This document shows positions 1 to 6,278 of a stretch of DNA of 7,076 bases, piece after piece. Position numbers and translations under genes: made by a program. Every line of letters begins with the position of its first letter. Positions within the stretch are counted from its first letter, which is position 1. The notes beneath the pieces were generated by a model, which had not been told where the DNA came from, searched no databases, and was given only the letters and a program-made list of their open reading frames with translations. Source of the DNA: Candidatus Woesearchaeota archaeon (lineage in GTDB: Archaea; Nanobdellota; Nanobdellia; Woesearchaeales; WALR01); assembly GCA_015522765.1 (NCBI GenBank), contig WALR01000081.1, positions 1-7,076 on the forward strand. Reading direction: 5' to 3'.

Positions 1-672
1 GCCCATGACCGCACCATCCTCGCCTTCAAGGGGGTTAATGACTCGCTCAAGAGGGCGGATATAAAAAGAGATGCGTTTAATTATCCCTACTACTATCTCT
101 CCTCAATGGTCGGGGAATCCCTTAAGACACAGATGGGCTTTGTGAAAGAGGTGAAGAAGAAAAGGGACGCCCTTATCATGTACAACCCGAGCAGCTACAT
201 CGCAGAGAAGGGGCTTAAAACACTCGGCGCAATGCTTTCAAATATCGATATCCTCTGCCTGAATCTCGAGGAGGCGAAGCTCCTCTCAGGAGAATCCTCT
301 TTGTCATCTGCCATAAAGACCCTTGGCTCCATTGTTCCTCTGGTTATTGTTACCAATGGGGGGAGGGCGGTCTATGCAGGCGTGTTCTCTCCTGTTAGGG
401 GTGTAGATGTGGGAGAGCAGGGGTTTTTCAGGGCATACCCCCGGAAAGTGAGGGTCGTTGAGGCGACTGGCGCTGGGGATGCATTTGCCTCGGGCTTCCT
501 GAGTGCGCTCATCCATGGGAAAGATGTTGCTGGGGCGATATCAGTGGGCGTGGTTAACGCCGAGTCTGTAATCCAGTACCACGGCGCCAAGAACAAGCTC
601 CTGAGCTGGAGGTCTGCGCTCGCCGCTTTAAGGAAGCATCCTGTAGTTGTTGAGAGGAGGGCATCACTTTAA
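1..672 (+). CDS. PfkB/ribokinase-family sugar kinase, 5' partial
   Basis: This is the C-terminal 223 residues of a PfkB-family (ribokinase-like) kinase, which transfers the ATP gamma-phosphate to a sugar or nucleoside hydroxyl in the cytoplasm. The frame is open from base 1, so the gene starts outside the window; the ATG at 106 is internal. The diagnostic second PfkB signature is visible as EATGAGDAFASGF, with the GAGD anion hole and catalytic Asp at visible residue 160. Upstream of it are the family's NLEEAKLLSG stretch (visible residues about 93-102) and the VTNGG strand-turn preceding the ATP site. The beginning (AHDRTILAFKGVND) resembles the substrate-lid region of sugar kinases. Substrate specificity cannot be read: ribokinase, fructose-phosphate or nucleoside kinase are all possible. 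It ends with TAA, 123 bases before ppsA, and so may be transcribed separately from it. Confidence 0.9.
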   Translation, partial: AHDRTILAFKGVNDSLKRADIKRDAFNYPYYYLSSMVGESLKTQMGFVKEVKKKRDALIMYNPSSYIAEKGLKTLGAMLSNIDILCLNLEEAKLLSGESSLSSAIKTLGSIVPLVIVTNGGRAVYAGVFSPVRGVDVGEQGFFRAYPRKVRVVEATGAGDAFASGFLSALIHGKDVAGAISVGVVNAESVIQYHGAKNKLLSWRSALAALRKHPVVVERRASL

Positions 673-693
673 TTTGCGCAGGCTTAAACTATT

Positions 694-727
694 GATTTAA
701 TGATGAAAAGGAAAGATTTAATAATCA
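694..727 (+). repeat. 13-bp imperfect direct repeat, 21-bp spacing
   Basis: GATTTAAT occurs at 694-701 and again at 715-722. Extending each copy to 13 bases (694-706 and 715-727) keeps 11 of 13 matches. The 21-bp centre spacing is about two helical turns, so the copies would lie on the same face of the DNA. They could be two alternative TATA boxes, an operator for a dimeric regulator, or chance in A/T-rich DNA. Confidence 0.4.
717..725 (+). promoter_or_regulatory. Candidate archaeal TATA box for ppsA
   Basis: TTTAATAAT is preceded by a purine-rich run (GAAAAGGAAAG, 704-714 with 715) that could serve as a BRE. Transcription would begin about 25 bases downstream, near 745-750, leaving a leader of about 45-50 bases with a Shine-Dalgarno site. 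A TTAAATAAA at 772-780 is too near the ATG to be the TATA box of a transcript that includes the ribosome-binding site. Confidence 0.45.
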
Positions 728-781
728 TCTGAAACGAGAGTTACCTTTAAGTTGATAATTTGAATAACAACTTAAATAAAA

Positions 782-789
782 GAGGGGTG
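782..789 (+). promoter_or_regulatory. Shine-Dalgarno site that sets the ppsA start
   Basis: GAGGGGTG pairs well with the CCUCC end of 16S rRNA and lies six bases before the ATG at 796. A TTG at 760 opens the same frame 12 codons earlier, but it has no comparable site upstream, and the extra residues (MNNNLNKRGVYF) are encoded partly by the Shine-Dalgarno sequence itself. The ATG is therefore the likely start. Confidence 0.8.
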
Positions 790-795
790 TACTTC

Positions 796-3231
796 ATGAA
801 AAGCAAAAATAAGAAAGACGCGATTGTTCTCTGGTTTAAAGAGATAGGGATAGAGGATGTTCCCCTTGTGGGGGGCAAGAACGCTTCGCTTGGGGAGATG
901 TACAGGGAGCTCTCCCGAAAGGGCGTTAACATCCCCAACGGTTTTGCCATAACTGCAGCCGCCTACAGGCTCTTCCTCTCTGAGGCGGGGATTCAGGATA
1001 AGATAAAGGCGCTTCTCTCAGGGCTTGATAAAAGCGATGTTGCCAGTCTTAAGCTTACCGGCAAGAGGATAAGACAGCTTATCGTGTCTGCTGAGCTTCC
1101 TGAAGAGATGAGGAAGGAGATACTCTCAGCATACAAAAAGCTGGGGGAGAAATATGGAAATAACCCCGATGTCGCCGTCAGGTCGTCAGCCACCGCAGAG
1201 GACCTCCCGGATGCAAGTTTTGCAGGACAGCAGGACACCTACCTTAACATAAAGGGGGACGCGATGCTTATTAAGTCTGTCAAGAAGTGCTTCGCTTCCC
1301 TGTTCACTGACAGGGCCATTTCCTATAGAGTTGACAAGGGATTCGACCATTTCAAGGTCGCTTTAAGCATAGGCGTTCAGAAGATGGTCAGGTCTGATTT
1401 AGGGAGTTCAGGGGTGATGTTCACCATTGACACCGAGTCAGGATTTGATAAGGTTGTTTTTGTTACTGCCATTTACGGGCTTGGGGAGAACATTGTTCAG
1501 GGCGCAGTGAATCCCGACGAGTACTATGTGTTCAAGCCCACGCTGAAGAAAGGCTACAGGGCAATAATCTCCAAGAAGCTGGGGGATAAGCGGATGAAGA
1601 TGGTTTATTCCGGTAATAGGGAGAAGCCGACGGTTAATGTCAGGGTTAGTGAGAGCGCAAAGAAGAAGTTTGCATTAAGCGATGATGATGTTCTTACACT
1701 TGCAGGGTGGGGGGTCATCATAGAGGAGCACTACACTAAAAAAGCGGGCCACTACAAGCCTATGGATATAGAGTGGGCAAAGGACGGGAAAAGCGGCCAG
1801 TTATTCATTGTTCAGGCGAGGCCCGAGACTGTGCATAGCCAGATGAATGTGAATGTTCTCGAGGAGTATGTTCTCAGGCAGAAGGGCAGGGTTCTCGTTA
1901 CAGGGATGTCCGTGGGCAGCAAGATTGGGAGCGGAAGGGCCAATGTGATAACGGATGTGAAGGACATATCCAGGTTTAAGGAGGGCGATGTCCTCGTCAC
2001 AGAGATGACCGATCCTGACTGGGAGCCCATAATGAAGAGGGCATCCGCCATAGTTACCAACAGGGGAGGGCGCACCTGCCACGCGGCTATTATAAGCAGG
2101 GAGCTCGGCGTTCCCGCACTTGTTGGGGCGGCAAATGCAACTAGCAGGCTGAAGACAGGGCAGAATGTGACTGTTGACTGCTCCTCCGGAGAGGTGGGCT
2201 ATGTCTATGACGGACTCTTAAAGTTCAGGGTTGTCAAGCACAACCTCAGGCAGATGCCTAAGACAAAGACCAAGATAATGATGAATGTGGGTAATCCGGA
2301 CGCGGCGTTTGAGCAGAGCAGGCTTCCTAACCAGGGTGTTGGTCTTGCAAGACAGGAGTTCATAATTAACTCCTACATCAAGGTCCATCCAAACGCGTTA
2401 ATCAATTTTAAAAGACTGAAGGACATTAATGTTAAGAAGAGGATAGCCAGGATTACAGAGGGCTACCCCTCGAAGGAGCAGTTCTTCATAGACCAGCTTT
2501 CATACGGCGTGGCGAGAATTGCAGCTGCCTTCTACCCTAATGATGTGATAATAAGGTTCAGCGACTTCAAGAGCAACGAGTACGCAAACCTTGTCGGCGG
2601 GAAACTCTTCGAGCCAAAGGAGGACAACCCCATGATTGGGTGGAGGGGCGCTTCCAGATATTACAGCGAGCATTATAAGGCTGCATTCGGCCTTGAGTGC
2701 AGGGCAATAAAGAAGGCGAGGGAGGAGTTCGGGCTCTTCAACATAAAGGTGATGATTCCCTTCTGCAGAACAGTCGAGGAGGGCAAGAGGGTTATTGCCG
2801 AGATGAAGAAGAACGGGCTTGTCCAGGGTAAGAACGGGCTTGAGGTTTATGTGATGGCGGAGATTCCGAGCAATGTGATACTCGCAGATAAGTTTGCAGA
2901 TGTCTTTGACGGCTTCAGCATAGGGACAAATGACCTCACCCAGCTTACCCTTGGTCTTGACCGCGACTCTGAGCTTGTGGCTTCAATTTATGACGAGAGG
3001 AATGAGGCTGTTAAACGCCTCGTGGCGCAGGTTATCGCCACAGCCAAGAAGAGGAAGCGTAAGATAGGCATCTGCGGGGATGCCCCGAGCACATTCGACG
3101 ATTTCGCCCAGTTCCTCGTGGAGCAGGGTATCGATAGCATTTCATTAAGCCCTGACGCAGTAATCCACGGAACATTGAAGGTTGCCGCAAAGGAGAAGCT
3201 TATCGCGGCTCGAAGGTCAGGGAAGAAATAA
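796..3231 (+). CDS. ppsA: Phosphoenolpyruvate synthase (pyruvate, water dikinase)
   Basis: The enzyme converts pyruvate, ATP and water to phosphoenolpyruvate, AMP and phosphate in the cytoplasm, the entry step of gluconeogenesis; in some archaea it is thought to run the other way. From the ATG at 796 it has 811 residues, close to the usual 790-820. The order is canonical: N-terminal ATP-grasp region (VGGKNASLGEM at 25-35, VRSSATAEDLPDASF from 128, FIVQARPE at 337-344), the phosphohistidine swivel domain (GGRTCHAAI, catalytic His429), then the PEP/pyruvate TIM barrel (DFKSNEYANL from 590, EIPSN from Glu689, TNDLTQLTLGLDRDS around 711-725, and ICG with catalytic Cys760). All key residues are present, so it should be active. 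After the cysteine it reads ICGDAPS where ICGQ is common. A five-residue insertion (KKAGH) precedes YKPMDIEWAKDG. It is followed 50 bases later by gap and pgk, probably on one transcript. Confidence 0.97.
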   Translation: MKSKNKKDAIVLWFKEIGIEDVPLVGGKNASLGEMYRELSRKGVNIPNGFAITAAAYRLFLSEAGIQDKIKALLSGLDKSDVASLKLTGKRIRQLIVSAELPEEMRKEILSAYKKLGEKYGNNPDVAVRSSATAEDLPDASFAGQQDTYLNIKGDAMLIKSVKKCFASLFTDRAISYRVDKGFDHFKVALSIGVQKMVRSDLGSSGVMFTIDTESGFDKVVFVTAIYGLGENIVQGAVNPDEYYVFKPTLKKGYRAIISKKLGDKRMKMVYSGNREKPTVNVRVSESAKKKFALSDDDVLTLAGWGVIIEEHYTKKAGHYKPMDIEWAKDGKSGQLFIVQARPETVHSQMNVNVLEEYVLRQKGRVLVTGMSVGSKIGSGRANVITDVKDISRFKEGDVLVTEMTDPDWEPIMKRASAIVTNRGGRTCHAAIISRELGVPALVGAANATSRLKTGQNVTVDCSSGEVGYVYDGLLKFRVVKHNLRQMPKTKTKIMMNVGNPDAAFEQSRLPNQGVGLARQEFIINSYIKVHPNALINFKRLKDINVKKRIARITEGYPSKEQFFIDQLSYGVARIAAAFYPNDVIIRFSDFKSNEYANLVGGKLFEPKEDNPMIGWRGASRYYSEHYKAAFGLECRAIKKAREEFGLFNIKVMIPFCRTVEEGKRVIAEMKKNGLVQGKNGLEVYVMAEIPSNVILADKFADVFDGFSIGTNDLTQLTLGLDRDSELVASIYDERNEAVKRLVAQVIATAKKRKRKIGICGDAPSTFDDFAQFLVEQGIDSISLSPDAVIHGTLKVAAKEKLIAARRSGKK

Positions 3232-3281
3232 ATCTCCGGCTGGCTGTGAGTCATATAATTCCATAAAAAAGAGGTGGGAGA

Positions 3282-4271
3282 ATGGTAAATATAGCAATTA
3301 ACGGATTCGGGAGAATTGGAAGGCTCTTCCTGAGGGCGGCTCTTCCCTTTAAAGAGCTGAATATTGCAGCGATTAACGATTTAGGTGATGCCTCAACGCT
3401 TGCCCACCTCTTCAGGTATGACAGCGTCCATAAGGAGTTTAAGGGAGAGGTCGGCTACTCTGACAATGAGCTTGTTATTGACGGCAGGCACATAAAATTG
3501 TTCTCTGAGAGGGATCCCGAGAAGCTTCCCTGGCTCGACCTGGGCATTGATATTGTTGTGGAGAGCACCGGTAGGTTCACCTCGAGGGAGCTTGCCCAGA
3601 AGCATATCCTTGCGGGCGCTAAGCGTGTCCTGATATCCGCGCCTTCACCAGACCCCGACTTCACAATAATAAAGGGGGTTAATGAGCACCTCTACAATCC
3701 TGAGGAGCACCGCATCATCAGTAATGGCAGCTGCACGACGAACTGCCTCGCACCCATTGTCAAGGTTCTTGACGACAACTATGGTGTTATGCGCGGCTTC
3801 ATGGTTACTGTTCATGCATATACTGCTGATCAGCGCCTCGTTGATGCCGCCCATCACGACCTTAGGAGGGCGAGGTCTGCGGCTCTCTCAATTGTTCCCA
3901 CAACTACCGGCGCTGCAAAGACTGTTACAAAGGTCCTTCCCCATCTTCAGGGTCGTCTTGATGGTATGGCTATGCGTGTCCCTGTTGCAGACGGCAGCAT
4001 TGTTGACTTCGTCGTGGATGTTGGCAAGGATGTCACGAGGGAGGATGTCCTTGCACTCTTCAGCTCGGTCTCCAGGCACGAACTCAAGGGGATTATAGAG
4101 TATGCGGATTCGCCGCTTGTCTCTGCTGATATAGTCGGCAATCCCCATTCGGCAATATTTGACGCTCCCCTCACAAGGGTTATTGACAACAGGCTCCTTG
4201 AGGTAATAGCCTGGTATGATAATGAGTGGGGCTACTCCAATAGGCTCGTTGATGTTGCTAAACTGCTTTAG
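3282..4271 (+). CDS. gap: Glyceraldehyde-3-phosphate dehydrogenase, class I (bacterial type)
   Basis: The product reversibly oxidises and phosphorylates glyceraldehyde-3-phosphate to 1,3-bisphosphoglycerate with NAD+. At 329 residues it is close to the usual 330-340. The Rossmann motif NGFGRIGR is at 7-14, and Asp33 in AINDLGD is the residue usually associated with NAD rather than NADP preference. The catalytic motif NGSCTTNCLAP contains Cys151, and His178 in VTVHAYTADQ is its partner. TTTGAAKTV and the C-terminal signature WYDNEWGYS (311-319) complete the set. These are features of class I bacterial/eukaryotic GAPDH, not of the divergent class II enzyme typical of many archaea. A GAGGTGGG site at 3271-3278 supports the ATG at 3282. 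No convincing separate promoter is visible in the 50 bases after ppsA; the CATATAATT at 3252-3260 is too close to the start. The pgk gene follows 7 bases later. Confidence 0.96.
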   Translation: MVNIAINGFGRIGRLFLRAALPFKELNIAAINDLGDASTLAHLFRYDSVHKEFKGEVGYSDNELVIDGRHIKLFSERDPEKLPWLDLGIDIVVESTGRFTSRELAQKHILAGAKRVLISAPSPDPDFTIIKGVNEHLYNPEEHRIISNGSCTTNCLAPIVKVLDDNYGVMRGFMVTVHAYTADQRLVDAAHHDLRRARSAALSIVPTTTGAAKTVTKVLPHLQGRLDGMAMRVPVADGSIVDFVVDVGKDVTREDVLALFSSVSRHELKGIIEYADSPLVSADIVGNPHSAIFDAPLTRVIDNRLLEVIAWYDNEWGYSNRLVDVAKLL

Positions 4272-4274
4272 GTG
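4270..4274 (+). promoter_or_regulatory. Shine-Dalgarno site of pgk overlapping the gap stop codon
   Basis: AGGTG begins inside the TAG stop codon of gap and lies four bases before the pgk ATG at 4279. Ribosomes finishing gap would sit directly on this site, which suggests translational coupling of the two enzymes. Confidence 0.6.
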
Positions 4275-4278
4275 CTAA

Positions 4279-5553
4279 ATGGCAAGGTTCCTCACATTAA
4301 GGGATTATGATTTCAGGGAGAGAAGGGTCCTTCTTAGGGTTGACTTTAATGTTCCTCTCGAGAATGGGATTGTTGCTGACGACTTCAGGATAAGGGTTTC
4401 TCTGCCGACGGTAAGGCACCTCCTTAAGCAGAGGGCTAAACTCATAATAGCAACCAGCCTTGGCAGGCCGCCGGGCAGAGTTGTTCATTCATTGAGGCTT
4501 GACAATGTGGCTAAGAGGTTCTCAGAGCTTATTAAGAGAAAAGTGAGGAAACTGGACGAGGCCGTCGGCGAGGGTGTGAAAAAGGCGGTCTCATCGATGA
4601 AGCCCGGAGATATTGTCATGCTGGAGAATCTGAGGTTCTACCCCGGCGAGGAGAATGATGACAGCTCTTTCGCGCTTAAGCTTGCATCCCTCGCGGATTT
4701 TTATGTTAATGACGCATTTGCCAATTCCCACAGGCTGCACGCGAGCATGGTCGGTGTTACGAGGTTTCTTCCGAGCTTTGCAGGCTTCCTCCTCGAGAAA
4801 GAGGTTACCACAATCAAGAGGGTGATGAAGAATCCGAAGCATCCCTTCATAGTTGTTGTTGGGGGTGCCAAACTCCAGACAAAGCTGCCCATGCTCATGA
4901 ATCTGGCGAGGAGTGTTGACCATATCCTTATAGGTGGGGCGATGGCATTTCCCTTCCTCGAGGCAAAGGGTTTTTCCACGGGAAAATCAGCCAATGAAAA
5001 GGCGCTCATACCGGTTGCCTCAATGTTACTGAAGAGGTACGGAAAGAAGATTGTTCTTCCCTCTGACTTTGTTGTTGCCAGAAGGCTTGGCCCTGATGAA
5101 AAGACGAAGGCGGTGCCTGTAAATAGCATCCCTGATGATATGCTTGCCCCTGACATAGGTAAGGACACTGTAGGCGTGTTCTCTAGGATTATAGGGAATG
5201 CAAAGACGATTATCTGGAACGGCCCAATGGGAGTCTTTGAGGTTAAACCATTTAACAGGGGCACTGTGGAGGTTGCCCATGCGATTGCGCGTTCAAAAGC
5301 AGTGAGTGTTGCTGGCGGCGGGGACACATCAAGGGCTGTGAGGGAGATGAGGATAGCGAAGAGTTTCGAGCTTGTCTCCACAGGGGGCGGCGCTTCCCTT
5401 ATGATGTTTGAGGGCAAGACACTGCCTGCTGTTTACGCCCTCGAGGAGAACTATCTCAGGTTTAGCCGAAGGGGGCTTAACCTTAAGGATTACCTCTCTC
5501 CCCTTCATGATACGAGCTTTAAGAAGGGCTATGCGAAGAGGTTGAGGAGGTAA
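4279..5553 (+). CDS. pgk: Phosphoglycerate kinase
   Basis: The product reversibly transfers phosphate between 1,3-bisphosphoglycerate and ADP, using the product of the adjacent GAPDH. At 424 residues it is longer than the common 390-417. The N-terminal substrate domain shows RVDFNVP (20-26), TSLGRPPG (59-66), LENLRFYPGEE (115-125) and HRLHAS (151-156). The nucleotide domain shows VVGGAK (to 198), LIGGAMAF, WNGPMGVFE (313-321), GGGDTS (346-351) and STGGGAS (367-373). All the expected substrate and nucleotide contacts appear intact. Motif wording (GGAK...VDHILIGGAMAF) is closer to bacterial than to classical archaeal PGK. The usual end of the fold, LPAVYALE, is at about 383-389; a further 35 residues rich in Lys and Arg follow, ending in RLRR. 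The ATG is 7 bases after the gap stop. No clear terminator follows. Confidence 0.96.
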   Translation: MARFLTLRDYDFRERRVLLRVDFNVPLENGIVADDFRIRVSLPTVRHLLKQRAKLIIATSLGRPPGRVVHSLRLDNVAKRFSELIKRKVRKLDEAVGEGVKKAVSSMKPGDIVMLENLRFYPGEENDDSSFALKLASLADFYVNDAFANSHRLHASMVGVTRFLPSFAGFLLEKEVTTIKRVMKNPKHPFIVVVGGAKLQTKLPMLMNLARSVDHILIGGAMAFPFLEAKGFSTGKSANEKALIPVASMLLKRYGKKIVLPSDFVVARRLGPDEKTKAVPVNSIPDDMLAPDIGKDTVGVFSRIIGNAKTIIWNGPMGVFEVKPFNRGTVEVAHAIARSKAVSVAGGGDTSRAVREMRIAKSFELVSTGGGASLMMFEGKTLPAVYALEENYLRFSRRGLNLKDYLSPLHDTSFKKGYAKRLRR

Positions 5554-5571
5554 ATCTGTTTTATAAAAACA

Positions 5572-5580
5572 TTTAAATAT
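5572..5580 (+). promoter_or_regulatory. Candidate archaeal TATA box for the cysteine-rich gene pair
   Basis: TTTAAATAT is a near-consensus archaeal TATA box, preceded by an A-rich stretch (ATAAAAACA) that may act as BRE. A start about 25 bases downstream falls near 5600-5605, giving a leader of about 40 bases before the ATG at 5642. It marks a probable new transcription unit after pgk and matches the change of gene content. Confidence 0.65.
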
Positions 5581-5584
5581 AACT

Positions 5585-5606
5585 TATAAGATGTATAAGA
5601 TATAAG
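5585..5606 (+). repeat. Three TATAAG repeats at the presumed transcription start
   Basis: TATAAG occurs at 5585-5590, 5594-5599 and 5601-5606. The first belongs to the perfect palindrome CTTATAAG (5583-5590). The cluster lies between the TATA box and the Shine-Dalgarno site, at the presumed transcription start, where a bound protein could block initiation. It may simply be A/T-rich promoter DNA. Confidence 0.4.
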
Positions 5607-5623
5607 AGTTATTCGCTGTAAAA

Positions 5624-5638
5624 GAGGTAAGAGGTGGG
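5624..5638 (+). promoter_or_regulatory. Doubled Shine-Dalgarno site
   Basis: Two purine-rich sites lie in a row, GAGGT at 5624-5628 and GAGGTGGG at 5631-5638. The second is correctly spaced (three to five bases) from the ATG at 5642 and is nearly identical to the site before gap. The first is too far upstream to be the main site. Confidence 0.7.
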
Positions 5639-5641
5639 ACG

Positions 5642-6247
5642 ATGAGAAAGGCGGTTGTTTCTATGGTCATTCTTTTAGTTATTATAGTCGGGGTTTCTTT
5701 GCTATGGCACCCTGCTACCAACACTACTCCTAAAGGCAGGCAGGGTAATGTAAATGTTCAGTCATCATCCGCCCCTGCGAAGGCGAGTCCTAAGGTAAAT
5801 ACCCTTAGTGAGGCGATAAAGTCAGGCGACTACAAGTCATGCAGTAATGTGGCTCCAGAGTTGCGCCAGGGGTGCATTGACCGCATAGTCAAGGTAAAGG
5901 CAATATCTGCCCTTAACCTCTCAATGTGCGACGGGATAAAGACGGGCTTCATCAAGAATGACTGTGTTAACTCAATAAAATCAAGGATTCAGGCAAGCAA
6001 GCCAAAGTATGATTTCAGCAGGTGCGATAATGTGAATGAAGCTGACAAGGAGGTCTGCGAGAGCAATGTGATAACATCCCTGGCAGAGAAGGAGGCGAAG
6101 ATTGAGCTTTGCAATGATGTTCCTGTCAAGGGGCTTGACCAGGCGTGCAGGGATAATGTGTATATCGCCCTTGCGATAAGGACAGGTGATAAGTCTTACT
6201 GCGATAAGATAGTTGACAATGGAAAGAGAGCCTCCTGTATGGGCTGA
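5642..6247 (+). CDS. Exported or anchored protein with five tandem paired-cysteine repeats
   Basis: I do not recognise a named family. The 201-residue product starts MRKAVV, followed by a strongly hydrophobic segment (about residues 4-22), so it is exported or membrane-anchored with the rest outside. A low-complexity Ser/Pro/Lys/Asn linker (about 25-53) follows. The remainder is five units, each with two cysteines: Cys67/78, 96/108, 128/139, 157/169 and 187/199. Cysteines within a unit are 11 or 12 residues apart, and units repeat every 29-32 residues. The consensus is roughly a Cys, a small or acidic pair, Ile/Val, a polar stretch, Cys, then Asx/Arg and Ile/Val, which suggests short helical hairpins each closed by a disulfide. 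The even number of ten cysteines and the extracytoplasmic location fit this. A strong start signal and an upstream TATA box are present. It is followed 31 bases later by another cysteine-rich gene. Similar repeat proteins occur in DPANN genomes as far as I recall; the function is unknown. Confidence 0.85.
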   Translation: MRKAVVSMVILLVIIVGVSLLWHPATNTTPKGRQGNVNVQSSSAPAKASPKVNTLSEAIKSGDYKSCSNVAPELRQGCIDRIVKVKAISALNLSMCDGIKTGFIKNDCVNSIKSRIQASKPKYDFSRCDNVNEADKEVCESNVITSLAEKEAKIELCNDVPVKGLDQACRDNVYIALAIRTGDKSYCDKIVDNGKRASCMG

Positions 6248-6269
6248 TTAAGAAAGCTGATTAAGAAAG
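6244..6269 (+). repeat. Perfect 13-bp tandem duplication over a stop codon
   Basis: CTGATTAAGAAAG occurs twice back to back, at 6244-6256 and 6257-6269. The first copy contains the TGA stop of the upstream gene (6245-6247). The second abuts the purine-rich AGAGGG (6268-6273) that serves the next gene. It looks like a recent slippage duplication that lengthened the intergenic gap. Confidence 0.9.
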
Positions 6270-6278
6270 AGGGTTAAT

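Noticed and set aside
760..795. TTG start of ppsA at 760
   Set aside because: It lacks a good ribosome-binding site and would place the strong GAGGGGTG site inside the coding region; homologous PpsA proteins begin near the ATG at 796.
3682..4098. 138-codon open frame on the + strand
   Set aside because: It is an out-of-frame reading inside gap, covering the catalytic region of a fully intact GAPDH, and is low-complexity Ser/Leu/Arg-rich.
4701..5417. 238-codon open frame on the - strand
   Set aside because: It lies entirely antisense to pgk, whose motifs are complete; the reverse frame has no recognisable motif and arises from the codon pattern of the real gene.
5554..5575. Terminator after pgk
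   Set aside because: Only a short run of four T bases (CTGTTTTAT) and no stable hairpin; too weak to call.
6245..6277. Readthrough or recoding of the TGA stop
   Set aside because: Continuing would add only ten low-information residues from the duplicated 13-bp block before TAA, and the repeat architecture is already complete; an ordinary stop is the simpler reading.
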